The notes below the pieces were generated by a model. It saw only the letters and a list, made by a program, of their open reading frames with translations. It was not told the origin of the DNA and searched no databases. This document shows positions 36,361 to 46,161 of a stretch of DNA of 64,000 bases, one piece after another. The stretch is taken from NCBI RefSeq assembly GCF_947250775.1, contig NZ_OX366349.1, positions 1 to 64,000 on the forward strand, written 5' to 3'. The stretch is from Wolbachia endosymbiont (group A) of Rhinocyllus conicus (GTDB taxonomy: Bacteria > Pseudomonadota > Alphaproteobacteria > Rickettsiales > Anaplasmataceae). The translations under genes were made by a program, and so were the position numbers. The number at the start of each line of letters is the position of its first letter. Positions within the stretch are counted from its first letter, which is position 1.

Positions 36361-37369
36361 TATTTTATTTATTTTAGTACCGCTACTACTTTCAGTTGCG
36401 TACTTGGTATACTTTGAGCGTAAGGTTATTGGTGCAATTCAACTGAGACACGGCCCAAGTGTAGTTGGACCTTTTGGGCTATTGCAGCCATTTGCAGATG
36501 CTATTAAGCTACTGATTAAAGAGCCGATAATACCATTTAGAGCGAGCACCATACTGTTCATTATGGCTCCAATGCTCACTTTTATTCTAGCATTAATTGC
36601 CTGGGCAGTTATACCGTTTGGTGCTGAAGTAATTGTAGAAAATGGCCAGCAAGTAGTGATTCCTAAGGTTATAGCAAATATTAATGTTGGAGTGCTTTAT
36701 GTGCTAGCTATATCGTCGCTGGGAGTATACGGCGTAATTATTGCAGGCTGGTCAAGCAATTCTAATTATGCATTTCTTGGCGCTATACGGTCGGCTGCTC
36801 AGATGATTTCATATGAAGTTTTAATAGGCTTAATAGTTGCTACAGTTGTTGTTACAACTGGTACGTTGAACCTTGGAGAGATGGTGGTAGCGAAACACAA
36901 CATGCCATTTTGGGTTGATTTGCTACTAATGCCTATAGGAATAATATTTTTTATTTCTTTGCTTGCAGAAACTAATCGTCACCCATTTGATTTACCAGAA
37001 GCTGAAGCAGAGCTTGTCTCTGGATATAACGTTGAATATTCATCCATGCCTTTTGCCCTCTTTTTTCTTGGAGAATATGCAAATATGATTCTAGCAAGTG
37101 CTATGATGACGATATTCTTTCTAGGAGGATGGTATCCGCCGCTGGAGTTCAGTTTACTTTACAAAATTCCAGGTTTGATTTGGTTCGTTTTGAAGATAGT
37201 TATACTTTTGTTCGTATTTATTTGGATTAGAGCAACAATACCTCGTTATCGATATGATCAGCTAATGCGTCTTGGTTGGAAAGTGTTTCTGCCAATATCG
37301 GTGCTTTGGGTGGTACTCATTTCAGGAGTGTTGCTCTTTACTGGGAATTTACCTGGGTCCAATGTTTAA
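36344..37369 (+). CDS. nuoH: NADH-quinone oxidoreductase subunit H
   Basis: Membrane subunit of complex I near the quinone site. 341 residues with about eight spans. Conserved loops are [62 protein letters not shown] and [23 protein letters not shown]. The start overlaps the nuoG end by 17 bases and the stop overlaps the hemB start, so translation is probably coupled. Only nuoG and nuoH occur here; the remaining nuo genes must lie elsewhere, as is usual in Wolbachia. Confidence 0.97.
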   Translation: MNTLVNILFILVPLLLSVAYLVYFERKVIGAIQLRHGPSVVGPFGLLQPFADAIKLLIKEPIIPFRASTILFIMAPMLTFILALIAWAVIPFGAEVIVENGQQVVIPKVIANINVGVLYVLAISSLGVYGVIIAGWSSNSNYAFLGAIRSAAQMISYEVLIGLIVATVVVTTGTLNLGEMVVAKHNMPFWVDLLLMPIGIIFFISLLAETNRHPFDLPEAEAELVSGYNVEYSSMPFALFFLGEYANMILASAMMTIFFLGGWYPPLEFSLLYKIPGLIWFVLKIVILLFVFIWIRATIPRYRYDQLMRLGWKVFLPISVLWVVLISGVLLFTGNLPGSNV

Positions 37370-38360
37370 TTTTCCAAATACAAGATTAAGGCGCAGGCGC
37401 TCGAGCAAATGGGTTCGCAATTTAACAAGTGAAAATAGTTTATCAGTAAATGATCTGGTTCTTCCTCTGTTTGTTCACGACAGAGAAGAAACAACTGAAC
37501 CAATTTCTGGCTTACCAGGCGTAAAGTGTTATTCAATAGATGGATTAGTGTCTATAGTTAAGGAAGCTAAAGATTTAGGAATTAATGCTGTTGAAATTTT
37601 TCCTGTAGTTGATAGTAAACTAAAATCTGAAAACGCTGAGGGAGCATATAATTCTGACAACTTAATCTGCAAAGCAATCCGTGCTGTAAAATTAAAGGTA
37701 CCTGAAATTGGTATTATTGCAGACGTTGCACTGGATCCATACACTATTCATGGCCATGACGGCATTTTAAAAGATAATCAGATGGATGTAGAAAACGATG
37801 AAACTATATCAGTACTGTGTAAGCAAGCACTTGCTTTAGCGAAGGCAGGATGTGATATAGTTGCTCCTTCTGATATGATGGATGGTAGAATAGGAAGAAT
37901 CAGAAAATCATTAGATGATAATAACTTTCAAGACGTATTAATATTATCTTATGCGGTGAAATATTGCTCTAGCTTCTATGCTCCATTCAGGCAAGTCGTT
38001 GGTTCATGTGGGCTATCACATTCTATAGACAAAAGTGGTTATCAAATGGATTATAAAAATGCGCACGAAGCAATGTGCGAAATTGAAATGGATATAAATG
38101 AAGGTGCAGATTTTATTATGATTAAACCAGGTATGCCATATTTGGATATTATCAAAACAGCAAGTGATAAGTTTAATTTTCCGATTTTTGCTTACCAAGT
38201 AAGCGGTGAGTACGCAATGATAAAAGCTGCTGCAAATAATGGCTGGCTAGATTATGACAAGGTGATTTATGAATCTTTGATTGGTTTCAAACGTGCGGGT
38301 GCAAGTGCAATATTCACTTACGCTGCACTTGATGTTGCAAAAAATTTGGTATCCGTTTAG
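37362..38360 (+). CDS. hemB: Delta-aminolevulinic acid dehydratase (porphobilinogen synthase)
   Basis: Condenses two 5-aminolevulinate molecules to porphobilinogen in heme synthesis. 332 residues from ATG 37362 ([21 protein letters not shown]), overlapping nuoH by eight bases. Motifs are LPLFVHD, the metal-binding loop [15 protein letters not shown] in which the zinc cysteines are absent (a magnesium-type enzyme), [10 protein letters not shown], and the Schiff-base lysine in [13 protein letters not shown]. The open frame extends upstream within nuoH but conservation begins at this Met. Confidence 0.96.
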   Translation: MFNFPNTRLRRRRSSKWVRNLTSENSLSVNDLVLPLFVHDREETTEPISGLPGVKCYSIDGLVSIVKEAKDLGINAVEIFPVVDSKLKSENAEGAYNSDNLICKAIRAVKLKVPEIGIIADVALDPYTIHGHDGILKDNQMDVENDETISVLCKQALALAKAGCDIVAPSDMMDGRIGRIRKSLDDNNFQDVLILSYAVKYCSSFYAPFRQVVGSCGLSHSIDKSGYQMDYKNAHEAMCEIEMDINEGADFIMIKPGMPYLDIIKTASDKFNFPIFAYQVSGEYAMIKAAANNGWLDYDKVIYESLIGFKRAGASAIFTYAALDVAKNLVSV

Positions 38361-38407
38361 CAGTGTGGCTAAAAGGCACGTCTGTGCAAACATTATGATT
38401 TAGAAAA

Positions 38408-38846
38408 ATCCAAGTAGCATGAAAACGCAAAACCTACTTGACAAACTCCGCCAGCCCCCTTATCATGAAACTGAAGGTATTTTATTATCTTCAATCTGTG
38501 CAGATTAAACGACAACAGTATTACGTGATTGGCGTCTTATTTTTAATTTTTTGCACTATGTGCACCTTATGTCTTCACAGCCTTTCTGGGTTTTTACCCA
38601 TATAAGCTGAAACGCGCTTACAAAGCGTTTAAGACAGTATAGAACGCCGATTTGCAGGATTAGAGAGTGACAACTAGCTAACACGGGATATCTTTTGCCT
38701 TTTTTTCTGCTTAGTAAATTTCTTAAATATTAAAGCTAAGGTTAGTTGCACTTAAAAGCAGCTAAATTGCAGTGTTTAAGACTTAAAAAAACGCCAATAC
38801 TGAAAATAAACAGTGACCGGGGTTTCTTTTGCCTTTTTTTTATTTG
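38408..38846 (+). repeat. Dispersed 440-bp repeat with built-in promoter, copy B
   Basis: Second copy of the element at 5851-6290, same strand, sharing the promoter, the CTGTGCAGATTAAAC, GGCGTCTTATTTTTAATTTT, CACCTTATGTCTTCACA, GCAGGATTAGAGAGTGACAA and CTTTTGCCTTTTTTT blocks. Differences are scattered substitutions and tiny indels. No coding frame is shared by the two copies. Confidence 0.8.
38438..38466 (+). promoter_or_regulatory. Sigma70-type promoter inside repeat copy B
   Basis: TTGACA (38438-38443), a 17-base spacer identical to that in copy A, TATCAT (38461-38466). The conservation of all 29 bases contrasts with changes directly downstream. Confidence 0.65.
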
Positions 38847-38984
38847 CTTGATATTTATAATAGACCCACACCATCACACTCTGGGACCATACAAGAGAAG
38901 GCTACTCGGATGACAGGGAGGAACGGTTGTCGGTAAACTTAGAGCTATAATAACTATTTGCCTTTTTTCTATGCAAGAAGTCTA
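38847..38984. other. Spacer after repeat copy B
   Basis: No gene. Holds further T-rich scraps of the same repeat type (TTGCCTTTTTTCTATG near 38958). Nothing else is recognised. Confidence 0.3.
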
Positions 38985-39013
38985 TTGATAAGTCCGTTAC
39001 AATACAGTATTAT
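38985..39013 (+). promoter_or_regulatory. Probable promoter for the PgpA-like gene and glyQ-glyS-uvrC
   Basis: TTGATA (38985-38990), a 17-base spacer and TATTAT (39008-39013), 30 bases before the ATG at 39044. The four genes downstream are on the same strand with small gaps or overlaps. Confidence 0.45.
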
Positions 39014-39043
39014 AAATAATATAAACCAAGTGTTACTTAGGGC

Positions 39044-39802
39044 ATGGGGATTTTTTTTGAATTTTTGGGAAAGATGCTGGGCAAGGTTTTTCCTGCCAAA
39101 ACAGTAAGCTCTTTTTTGGGAATAGGATATTTACCAGGTTGGCAGAACTATTGGTCTTCTTTTTTAATATTATTTATTGTCGATGTTATATTGATTTTTA
39201 CATATGGAGGCGAATATTTGCTATATAAAATGCCAAATTCAGGAATAGTTGTAGCTGCTGTTTTTACAAAATTGGCAATAGTTATGTTAGTAATACAATT
39301 AATTGGAATATTTATTTTTCATGCTCAGGACCCTTCAGCAAACAGTGGTGAAGAAATAGTAATACAAATAGCGTCAGGGCAAGTATTGACTGTAGCACTT
39401 TCAATGCCAGCAATAATGTCAATTTATTATACTGTAAGTAAACTCTATGGGAGTATATGTAAGCAGATGTTTCAATGCCCATTTTGGTTTAATGATTTTA
39501 TGCACTTTTTCTTTTTTCTTATGATACCTTACGTATTTTTTAATGTCGTAGAAGTGATAAAACCATGGCCAATAAGTTCAATACAACTCAGCTATAATAA
39601 TGCAATTTCAATTACATTTGAGGGGATTTTTCACACATTTTATGCGGTGATTTTACTGTATTTAACAGCATTTATATTCTGCGATTTAACTATGCATGAT
39701 GCAATTGTCCTAAATAAAAGCATAATTCAGTATGTGAGGGAAAGTTCAGCAGTTTTAGGTGATTATTTACATAGTGCTGCAAAAAAAATAAATATTGAAT
39801 AG
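39044..39802 (+). CDS. Membrane protein resembling phosphatidylglycerophosphatase A
   Basis: A 252-residue inner-membrane protein with about five hydrophobic spans. The early FLGIGYLPGWQNYWSSFLIL resembles the GxGxxPxxPGTxGSL start of PgpA, and HAQDPSANSGEEIVIQIASGQVLT resembles PgpA's DPxxIVxDExxGQ. The acidic pair expected in that second motif (Asp-Glu) is Gln-Ile here, and the protein is about 80 residues longer than typical PgpA, so the activity (making phosphatidylglycerol from its phosphate) is uncertain. It could equally be a diverged membrane protein of unknown role. It precedes glyQ by 44 bases. Confidence 0.4.
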   Translation: MGIFFEFLGKMLGKVFPAKTVSSFLGIGYLPGWQNYWSSFLILFIVDVILIFTYGGEYLLYKMPNSGIVVAAVFTKLAIVMLVIQLIGIFIFHAQDPSANSGEEIVIQIASGQVLTVALSMPAIMSIYYTVSKLYGSICKQMFQCPFWFNDFMHFFFFLMIPYVFFNVVEVIKPWPISSIQLSYNNAISITFEGIFHTFYAVILLYLTAFIFCDLTMHDAIVLNKSIIQYVRESSAVLGDYLHSAAKKINIE

Positions 39803-39846
39803 TACTTATTTATTTATATATTTAGTATAAAAAGTGTGCAATTTGT

Positions 39847-40686
39847 GTGAATTTACAAAGTATAATAAAAGAGTTGCAAGATTTTTGGGCTGGTGAAGGG
39901 TGCGTTATACTTCACCCATACACATCTGAAGTTGGTGCTGGTACATTACATCCTGCAACAATTATGTCTGCAATTGATACAAAACCGACAAAAATTGCAT
40001 ATCTACAACCAGTAATTAGGCCAGCAGATGGACGCTATAGTGATAATCCTAATCGCTTGTATCAACATCACCAATATCAAGTTATAATAAAGCCATCTGG
40101 TAATAATTTACAAAACGTCTATTTAGATAGCTTAAAAGCTCTTGGCATATCTACAGAAAAATATGATATTAAGTTTGTTGAAGATGATTGGGAAAACCCA
40201 AGTGTTGGTGCATCAGGACTTGGATGGGAAGTTACATGCAATGGAATGGAAGTAACACAGCTTACTTATATACAGCAAGTTGGAGGGATTGACTGCAAGA
40301 TGATTCCTGGTGAGGTGGCATATGGGTTGGAACGTTTAGCAATGTGCATACAAGGTGTAGATAATGTTTACGATATAACTTGGAACGATAACGGTGTAAC
40401 TTACGGAGATATTTTTAAACAAAGAGAATATGAATTTTCTTATTTAGCGTTAGATTATTATGATACTAAAGTGGTACAGCAGCAATTTGAAGATACGGAA
40501 AAATTATGTAAGTTCCTTATTGAAAAGGAGCTACCAATTGCAGCTTATGACCAATGTATTAAAACTAGTCACCTACTTAATCTGCTTGATGCAAGAGGTG
40601 TGCTTGGTGTCAATGAACGTACAGCGCATATTGGTAGAGTTAGAGAGCTGACAAAAAAATGTTGCGAATTGTACATGAGTAAATAG
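39847..40686 (+). CDS. glyQ: Glycyl-tRNA synthetase alpha subunit
   Basis: Catalytic subunit of the alpha2-beta2 type glycyl-tRNA synthetase. 279 residues with the class II motifs: FWAGEGCVILHPY, EVGAGTLHPAT, YLQPVIRPADGRYSDNPNRLYQHHQYQV, and GEVAYGLERLAMCIQ. Start is GTG at 39847. It is followed by glyS after three bases, the normal paired arrangement. Confidence 0.97.
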   Translation: MNLQSIIKELQDFWAGEGCVILHPYTSEVGAGTLHPATIMSAIDTKPTKIAYLQPVIRPADGRYSDNPNRLYQHHQYQVIIKPSGNNLQNVYLDSLKALGISTEKYDIKFVEDDWENPSVGASGLGWEVTCNGMEVTQLTYIQQVGGIDCKMIPGEVAYGLERLAMCIQGVDNVYDITWNDNGVTYGDIFKQREYEFSYLALDYYDTKVVQQQFEDTEKLCKFLIEKELPIAAYDQCIKTSHLLNLLDARGVLGVNERTAHIGRVRELTKKCCELYMSK

Positions 40687-40689
40687 CGT

Positions 40690-42807
40690 ATGTCGTTGCA
40701 GTTGTTATTTGAGTGCCTTTCAGAAGAAATACCATCGAGAATGCAGAATGTAGCTGCAACTCAAGTTAAGAGCTGTATTGCCAATGTTTTTAACAAAAAT
40801 AATGTAAAATTTACATCAATGGAGGTTTTTGTAACGGCACGTCGCATTACCCTATTTGTTGACAACATAAATGCTTTGGAGCTAAAGGATTCCAATAACG
40901 AAGTTAAGGGACCAAACATTAACGCACCAAAAAGTGCTATCGAAGGTTTTTTAAGAAAATATCAGAAAAATGAAGAAGATTTGCTCGTTCGAAAAGTAAA
41001 TAATGAGGATTTTTACTTCATTAAAAGAGAAAGCTGCTCATTTAACATCAGAGAATTCCTCAAAAATCAACTGGAGGAAATGCTCAAAAACTTTTCTTGG
41101 TTGAAGAGCATGAGATGGGGCGAAGGAAAAGAAAGGTGGGTTAGGCCAATTAAAAACATTTTATGCATTTTAAATGACGAAATAATACCTGTGTCTTTTG
41201 CAGGGATCACAGCATCTAACACAACATATGGCCATCGATTTCTCTCAAGTGATGCGACGTTAACTATTAAAGCACCTAAAGACTATTTTGAATTGCTAGA
41301 AAAAAACAGCGTAATTCTCCAGCTGGACAAAAGAAAGCAATTTATACTAGATCAGATTAATAAATTCACAAAAGAGCAGAATTTACAACTTGAGAAAAAT
41401 GATTATTTACTAAATGAATTGACAGGGCTTATAGAGTGGCCAATCGTACTATTTGGTGAAGTGAATCAAGAAAAGTCATTTGGATTACCGAAGGAAGTAA
41501 TTCTTAGTATAATTAATACGCAGCAAAAATATCTTGCTTTAAGTAATGGAAAGAGAATTTCACACTTTGTCACTGTTGTCAACGTCAACAATGGTGAAGT
41601 TGTTAAAGGACACGAAAGAATATTAGAAGCACGTCTTGCTGATGCACAATTTTTGATATCTCAGGACAAAAAGGAAGATCTGGATCATTATGTCAAAAAA
41701 TTGGGTTCGATATTATTTCATGCTTTTCTTGGCAGCGTGGGGGAAAAGGTGAAGCGTATTACGTCTCTGTCAAAGTATATAGCTATATTTATTCCACATG
41801 CTTCGCTGATAAAAGTTGAACGTGCTGCATATTTGGCAAAAGCTGATTTGGCAACATCGATAGTAAGAGAGTTTCCAGAATTACAAGGAGTAATGGGTGG
41901 ATATTATGCTTCTTATTTTCAAGAAGATAGAGAAATAGTGGAAGCTATAACTGAACACTATAAGCCAATCGGGCCAGAGCAGGAGTGTCCTAAATCCCCT
42001 TCAGCAATTGCTGTGTCAATTGCAGACAAAGTGGATAGCTTAGTTGGTTTAATTGCAGCAGGTGAGAAAATCTCTGGTTCGTATGATCAGTTTGGTTTGC
42101 GGAGAATGACAATTAGTATAATTAGAACAATACTTGAAAATAATTTGCATATTCCAATTAGGCTATTGATAGATAAGTCAGTATCTTTATATTCAAGGCT
42201 TCTATTTAATGAAAATACAACGTCAGTTGATAAGCCAAATAGAAAACAAATTTCAGAACTAGTATTTAGATTCTGCTTAGAAAGATTCAAGGTTATTTTA
42301 AAAAATAGAGATATAAGTCAAGATGTCGTAGATTCAATACTATATAAAATCGATATTAATGATCTGCTGACAGCAGAAAAGCAAACTGTTATATTGGATC
42401 GTTATCTTAGTACGCCAGAAGGTGAACAGATTCTAAGCACTTACAAAAGAGTCAGTAACATGATGAGCAAAGTAAGGAAAAGTGATGGCACTACTTATAG
42501 TGCATCTTACGGTAAGAGATTTTTGATTGAAAATGAAGAAATTGCGCTATCAAATTGTGCTATAACTGCTTGTAAAAACATAAAACAAGCGATAAAAAAT
42601 AACCACTTTAATGCAGCGCTTGATGAACTTGCTGGTTTTGCTCCGTTTATCAATCAGTTTATGGACAGTGTAAAGATTAACTGTGATTCTGATAAGCTGA
42701 GAAGAAACAGATTATCTTTGCTTGAAAATGTAGTTTCCGTCTTTCATTTAGTAGCAGATTTTAACCTCATACAGGTTAAGCAATGGATAAATGCTCAGGC
42801 AATATAA
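40690..42807 (+). CDS. glyS: Glycyl-tRNA synthetase beta subunit
   Basis: tRNA-binding partner of GlyQ. 705 residues, starting MSLQLLFECLSEEIPSRM. Motifs include GPNINAPKSAIEGFLRK, MRWGEGKERWVRPIKNILC, TYGHRFLS and the HD-like region ADKVDSLVGLIAAGEKISGSYDQFGLRR. The C-terminal anticodon-binding helices are present. It overlaps uvrC by 17 bases. Confidence 0.97.
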   Translation: MSLQLLFECLSEEIPSRMQNVAATQVKSCIANVFNKNNVKFTSMEVFVTARRITLFVDNINALELKDSNNEVKGPNINAPKSAIEGFLRKYQKNEEDLLVRKVNNEDFYFIKRESCSFNIREFLKNQLEEMLKNFSWLKSMRWGEGKERWVRPIKNILCILNDEIIPVSFAGITASNTTYGHRFLSSDATLTIKAPKDYFELLEKNSVILQLDKRKQFILDQINKFTKEQNLQLEKNDYLLNELTGLIEWPIVLFGEVNQEKSFGLPKEVILSIINTQQKYLALSNGKRISHFVTVVNVNNGEVVKGHERILEARLADAQFLISQDKKEDLDHYVKKLGSILFHAFLGSVGEKVKRITSLSKYIAIFIPHASLIKVERAAYLAKADLATSIVREFPELQGVMGGYYASYFQEDREIVEAITEHYKPIGPEQECPKSPSAIAVSIADKVDSLVGLIAAGEKISGSYDQFGLRRMTISIIRTILENNLHIPIRLLIDKSVSLYSRLLFNENTTSVDKPNRKQISELVFRFCLERFKVILKNRDISQDVVDSILYKIDINDLLTAEKQTVILDRYLSTPEGEQILSTYKRVSNMMSKVRKSDGTTYSASYGKRFLIENEEIALSNCAITACKNIKQAIKNNHFNAALDELAGFAPFINQFMDSVKINCDSDKLRRNRLSLLENVVSVFHLVADFNLIQVKQWINAQAI

Positions 42808-44611
42808 AGAACAAATCAAATCATCTCCACAGTCCTGTGGCGTGTATAAGATGGTTGGAGATAAGAATAAGATTTTATACATTGGTAAAGCAAAAAACTT
42901 GAAGTCGAGGTTATCCGACTACCTTCAATTCGAAAACCTTTCTGAACGAATTAGAGTTATGCTCTCACAGGTTATTAAGGTTGAAATATTCATCACTGAG
43001 AATGAAATCGAAGCACTGCTTCTTGAAGCACAGTTAATAAAATCGTTGAAGCCACCTTATAATATTGTGCTTAAGGATGGAAAATATTATCCCTATATAA
43101 CAATTTCCAAGCACGATTATCCAAGAATAGCGAAATATAGAGGCAAATTTAAGAAGAATGAGTTTCATTATTATGGTCCCTTTACATCTGCCGCTGCTGT
43201 TAAGCAAACTATATTATCATTGCAAAGAGCTTTTCTCTTGAGAGTATGTTCAGATCAATACTTTTCATCAACAAAAAGACCATGTATTGAGTATCAAATT
43301 AAGCGCTGCTCAGCACCATGCATAAACAAAATCACAAAAGACGACTACTGCCAATCAGTAAAACAGGCACGAAATACATTGCTTGGAAGAAATAAGGAAG
43401 TGAAAGAACAGTTACTTTTCACAATGAGAAAGTGCAGCAGTGAAGAAAACTATGAGCTTGCTGCTATATATAGAGATCGGGTAAAGTTTCTTGAGCAAAT
43501 TCAAATACAGCACACGGATTTTTCTTTTGAAAAAGATGCAGATTTCTTCAGTATTGTACGTGAAGAGGATCTAGCATGTATTAGTGTGTTATCGTTCAGA
43601 AATAAAGACAACTACGGCAGCACTCCTTACTTTGCCGAGAACTGTGGTGATCACTCAAATGATGAAATTTTATCCACCTTTTTGGTCAATTTTTATAATT
43701 CAGCTAACATACCTCCAATACAAATTTACGTTCCAGATTCTATTGTGGATAAGGAAATTATAGAACAAGCACTATATAAGGTTGCTCAAAAGCCAGTAAA
43801 AGTTCTGCATGCAAAGAATAAAAAAGAGCGTGATTTATTGAAATTTGTTTATGATAACTCTCAGCATAGCTTAGAGCAGAAGCTTATCGATTATAGAAAT
43901 AACCTAGAAAAGCTTGAAGAGCTTAGCAAAATCTTCTTGTTACCAAACATTCCAAAGCGTATTGAGGTTTATGACAATAGCCATATATTTGGAAACCAAC
44001 AAATTGGTGTAATGGTTGTTGCAGGGCAGGAGGGTTTTTTAAAAAGTGAGTACAGAAAATTTACTATAAAGGAAAAATTTTCAGGTGATGACTATAAAAT
44101 GATGAGGGAAGTGCTAACCAGACGTTTCTCCGGCAATATAAAAGGCATAATACCTGATTTTTTACTGATTGATGGTGGACCAGGACATGTTTCCATAGTA
44201 CAAAGTGTACTGGAAGTATTGAATATAAACGTTCCTTTTGCTTGTATGGCAAAAGGTCCTGATCGTAACGCAGGAAATGAAAGATTTTATATGCTGGGCA
44301 GGGAAGAATTCAGTCTGGCAAATGACAGCAAAGTCATGCTTTACTTACAATCGCTGCGTAATGAAGCCCACCGCTTTGCGATAACTTCACATAGAAAAAA
44401 ACGCGATAAACAGTTTATAGTTTCACAATTAAGCAAAATACCCGGCATTGGCAACAAAAGAAAAAAAGCGTTGATGTCTTATTTTGGTTCAGTGAAAAAT
44501 ATAAGCAAAGCTTCTCTGGTTGAAATTCAAAACGTACATGGAATTAGTAAAGGTTTAGCAGAAGTCATTCTTAAATACGTGAATTATAAGAGAGGAGTGC
44601 TCTTAACCTGA
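42791..44611 (+). CDS. uvrC: Excinuclease ABC subunit C
   Basis: Makes both incisions in nucleotide excision repair. 606 residues. The N-terminal GIY-YIG nuclease (GVYKMVGDKNKILYIGKAKNLKSRL) makes the 3' cut, a UvrB-contact helix lies around 205-240, and the C-terminal RNase H-like nuclease (RIEVYDNSHIFGNQQIG, DFLLIDGGPGH) makes the 5' cut, followed by helix-hairpin-helix motifs (IPGIGNKRKKALMSYFGS, VHGISKGLAEVI). The start codon lies inside the end of glyS, suggesting coupling. Confidence 0.97.
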   Translation: MLRQYKEQIKSSPQSCGVYKMVGDKNKILYIGKAKNLKSRLSDYLQFENLSERIRVMLSQVIKVEIFITENEIEALLLEAQLIKSLKPPYNIVLKDGKYYPYITISKHDYPRIAKYRGKFKKNEFHYYGPFTSAAAVKQTILSLQRAFLLRVCSDQYFSSTKRPCIEYQIKRCSAPCINKITKDDYCQSVKQARNTLLGRNKEVKEQLLFTMRKCSSEENYELAAIYRDRVKFLEQIQIQHTDFSFEKDADFFSIVREEDLACISVLSFRNKDNYGSTPYFAENCGDHSNDEILSTFLVNFYNSANIPPIQIYVPDSIVDKEIIEQALYKVAQKPVKVLHAKNKKERDLLKFVYDNSQHSLEQKLIDYRNNLEKLEELSKIFLLPNIPKRIEVYDNSHIFGNQQIGVMVVAGQEGFLKSEYRKFTIKEKFSGDDYKMMREVLTRRFSGNIKGIIPDFLLIDGGPGHVSIVQSVLEVLNINVPFACMAKGPDRNAGNERFYMLGREEFSLANDSKVMLYLQSLRNEAHRFAITSHRKKRDKQFIVSQLSKIPGIGNKRKKALMSYFGSVKNISKASLVEIQNVHGISKGLAEVILKYVNYKRGVLLT

Positions 44612-44661
44612 CACATATGGCTTTTTGAATACTCCTAATGAACATATTTATAAATAAATAT

Positions 44662-45267
44662 TTACTCTTCTTTTTTATTGTTTTTGGGTTTTTCTTGATC
44701 AACCATTTCTCCACCGATCTCTTTTATTTTTAGTATCAACGACTCTGGTACATACATGTCAATTACTTCTTCTGCTGTCACAAATAAAGCCTGATAAGAG
44801 TGTGAATTTATTATCCAATTAGGCAATATGTCTTCTGCTTTTATTTCAGAATGTTCCTCTTTTTTGCCATATTCTTTTTTGTTATATACTGTGTAGCAAT
44901 ATAAGTGCACAGCAAAAAATAATACATAAGAGAGCAATATTCCTTTAAGCACTCCGAGAAAGATTCCAGTAACTCTATCGATAAACCCCAACCTTATGGG
45001 TGATAATATGTACATTAGCCAGTTGTTTATTATCATGAATATAAGATTAAGTATAATAAATACAGAGATTGTAGAAAGTATGTTTAGTATAACTTTAGAA
45101 TCAAAATATTTACTATAATTTGGAGTGAAAAAATCATAGTGATTAGCTGTCAGAAAAATTGATAAAAATAGAAACATCAATGCGCATAGCTCTTTTATAA
45201 AACCTCTAGTTACCGAGATTATTACGCATAGAACAACAATGAAGATAATTAGGCTATCGAAAAGCAT
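44662..45267 (-). CDS. CvpA-family membrane protein
   Basis: A 201-residue inner-membrane protein with four hydrophobic spans and the CvpA pattern: DSLIIFIVVLCVIISVTRGFIKELCALM at the start and GFIDRVTGIFLGVLKGILLSYVLFF in the middle. The C-terminal 60 residues are cytoplasmic and charged, ending in DQEKPKNNKKEE. CvpA relatives affect membrane integrity and, in E. coli, colicin V export; the role in Wolbachia is unknown. It is convergent with uvrC. Confidence 0.8.
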   Translation of the reverse strand: MLFDSLIIFIVVLCVIISVTRGFIKELCALMFLFLSIFLTANHYDFFTPNYSKYFDSKVILNILSTISVFIILNLIFMIINNWLMYILSPIRLGFIDRVTGIFLGVLKGILLSYVLFFAVHLYCYTVYNKKEYGKKEEHSEIKAEDILPNWIINSHSYQALFVTAEEVIDMYVPESLILKIKEIGGEMVDQEKPKNNKKEE

Positions 45268-45324
45268 ATTTTATATCTATATGGTTTTCAAGATATAATA
45301 GTTGTAAATAACAAGGTTGTAAAA

Positions 45325-45921
45325 TTAATTGTATTTATGCTGCATCAATTGATCTAAATACCTAGCGATAATGTCAATTTCTAAATTCAGATAATCATTT
45401 ATTTTGTTGTACTGAAAAGTTGTATTTTCCCATGTATAGGGAATTATATTTACTATAAATTCCTGATTAATAACTGAATTCACTGTGAGGGAAACCCCGT
45501 CTAGTGTAACGGAGCCTTTTTTTGCAACAAATTTAATTAATTCTTGTGGGCACGATAGTTTGATTTCATGAGAATCTAAATTTCGCTCAATTGTTAAAAT
45601 TTTTACTATCCCATCAACATGACCCTGAACCAAGTGGCCATCGATTCTGTCGCTTAGCCGCATTGCTTGTTCTAGGTTTATTTTTTTTCCTATTCTCCAC
45701 GTATTTAAGTTAGCAACCTTCATAGTTTCTTGAGACACTTGAACTGTGAATACATCGTTCAGTATGTTCACAACAGTTAAACATACACCAGAGCAAGCTA
45801 TTGAGTCTCCTTTATTTATAGAGGGTAAGTTTTGTGTTTTGATATGGAAAATTTGATCAGAGTTGGAGTGAGTGGTAGTATCAGTTATAGTCCCGATATC
45901 CGTGATAATTCCTTTAAACAT
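45325..45921 (-). CDS. ribE: Riboflavin synthase (alpha chain)
   Basis: Joins two lumazine molecules to give riboflavin. 198 residues with two internal lumazine-binding repeats: the first starts MFKGIITDIGTI and has IACSGVCLTV, the second has GHLVQGHVDGI and GSVTLDGVSLTVN. Wolbachia are notable for retaining riboflavin synthesis, which can benefit insect hosts. Separated from the cvpA-like gene by 57 bases on the same strand. Confidence 0.95.
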   Translation of the reverse strand: MFKGIITDIGTITDTTTHSNSDQIFHIKTQNLPSINKGDSIACSGVCLTVVNILNDVFTVQVSQETMKVANLNTWRIGKKINLEQAMRLSDRIDGHLVQGHVDGIVKILTIERNLDSHEIKLSCPQELIKFVAKKGSVTLDGVSLTVNSVINQEFIVNIIPYTWENTTFQYNKINDYLNLEIDIIARYLDQLMQHKYN

Positions 45922-46032
45922 GTGGTGAAAATAAATAATTTTACCATGAAAAATTTTTTACAACAACTTATTTCTATTTTGTTATAGCTAAAGTAATTCT
46001 GGTTTACCGACGATTTAAAAAACGACAAATTT

Positions 46033-46146
46033 GTCATTCCGCTGCTTGTTAGTGGGATCTATGTGAGATACCGTGACGGTATGACGTAGGACTGCTGTCA
46101 TCCCGCTGCTTGTTAGCGGGATCTATCCGCGGCGGTATGACGTAGG
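46033..46146. repeat. Tandem palindromic repeats
   Basis: Two adjacent copies of the palindromic element seen at 6338-6407: TTCCGCTGCTTGTTAGTGGG with GGTATGACGTAGGACTGCTG, then CCCGCTGCTTGTTAGCGGG with GCGGCGGTATGACGTAGG. They sit directly beyond the stop of the next gene, where they could act as a transcript-end hairpin. Confidence 0.75.
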
Positions 46147-46161
46147 AAAACTGAGCCTGCA

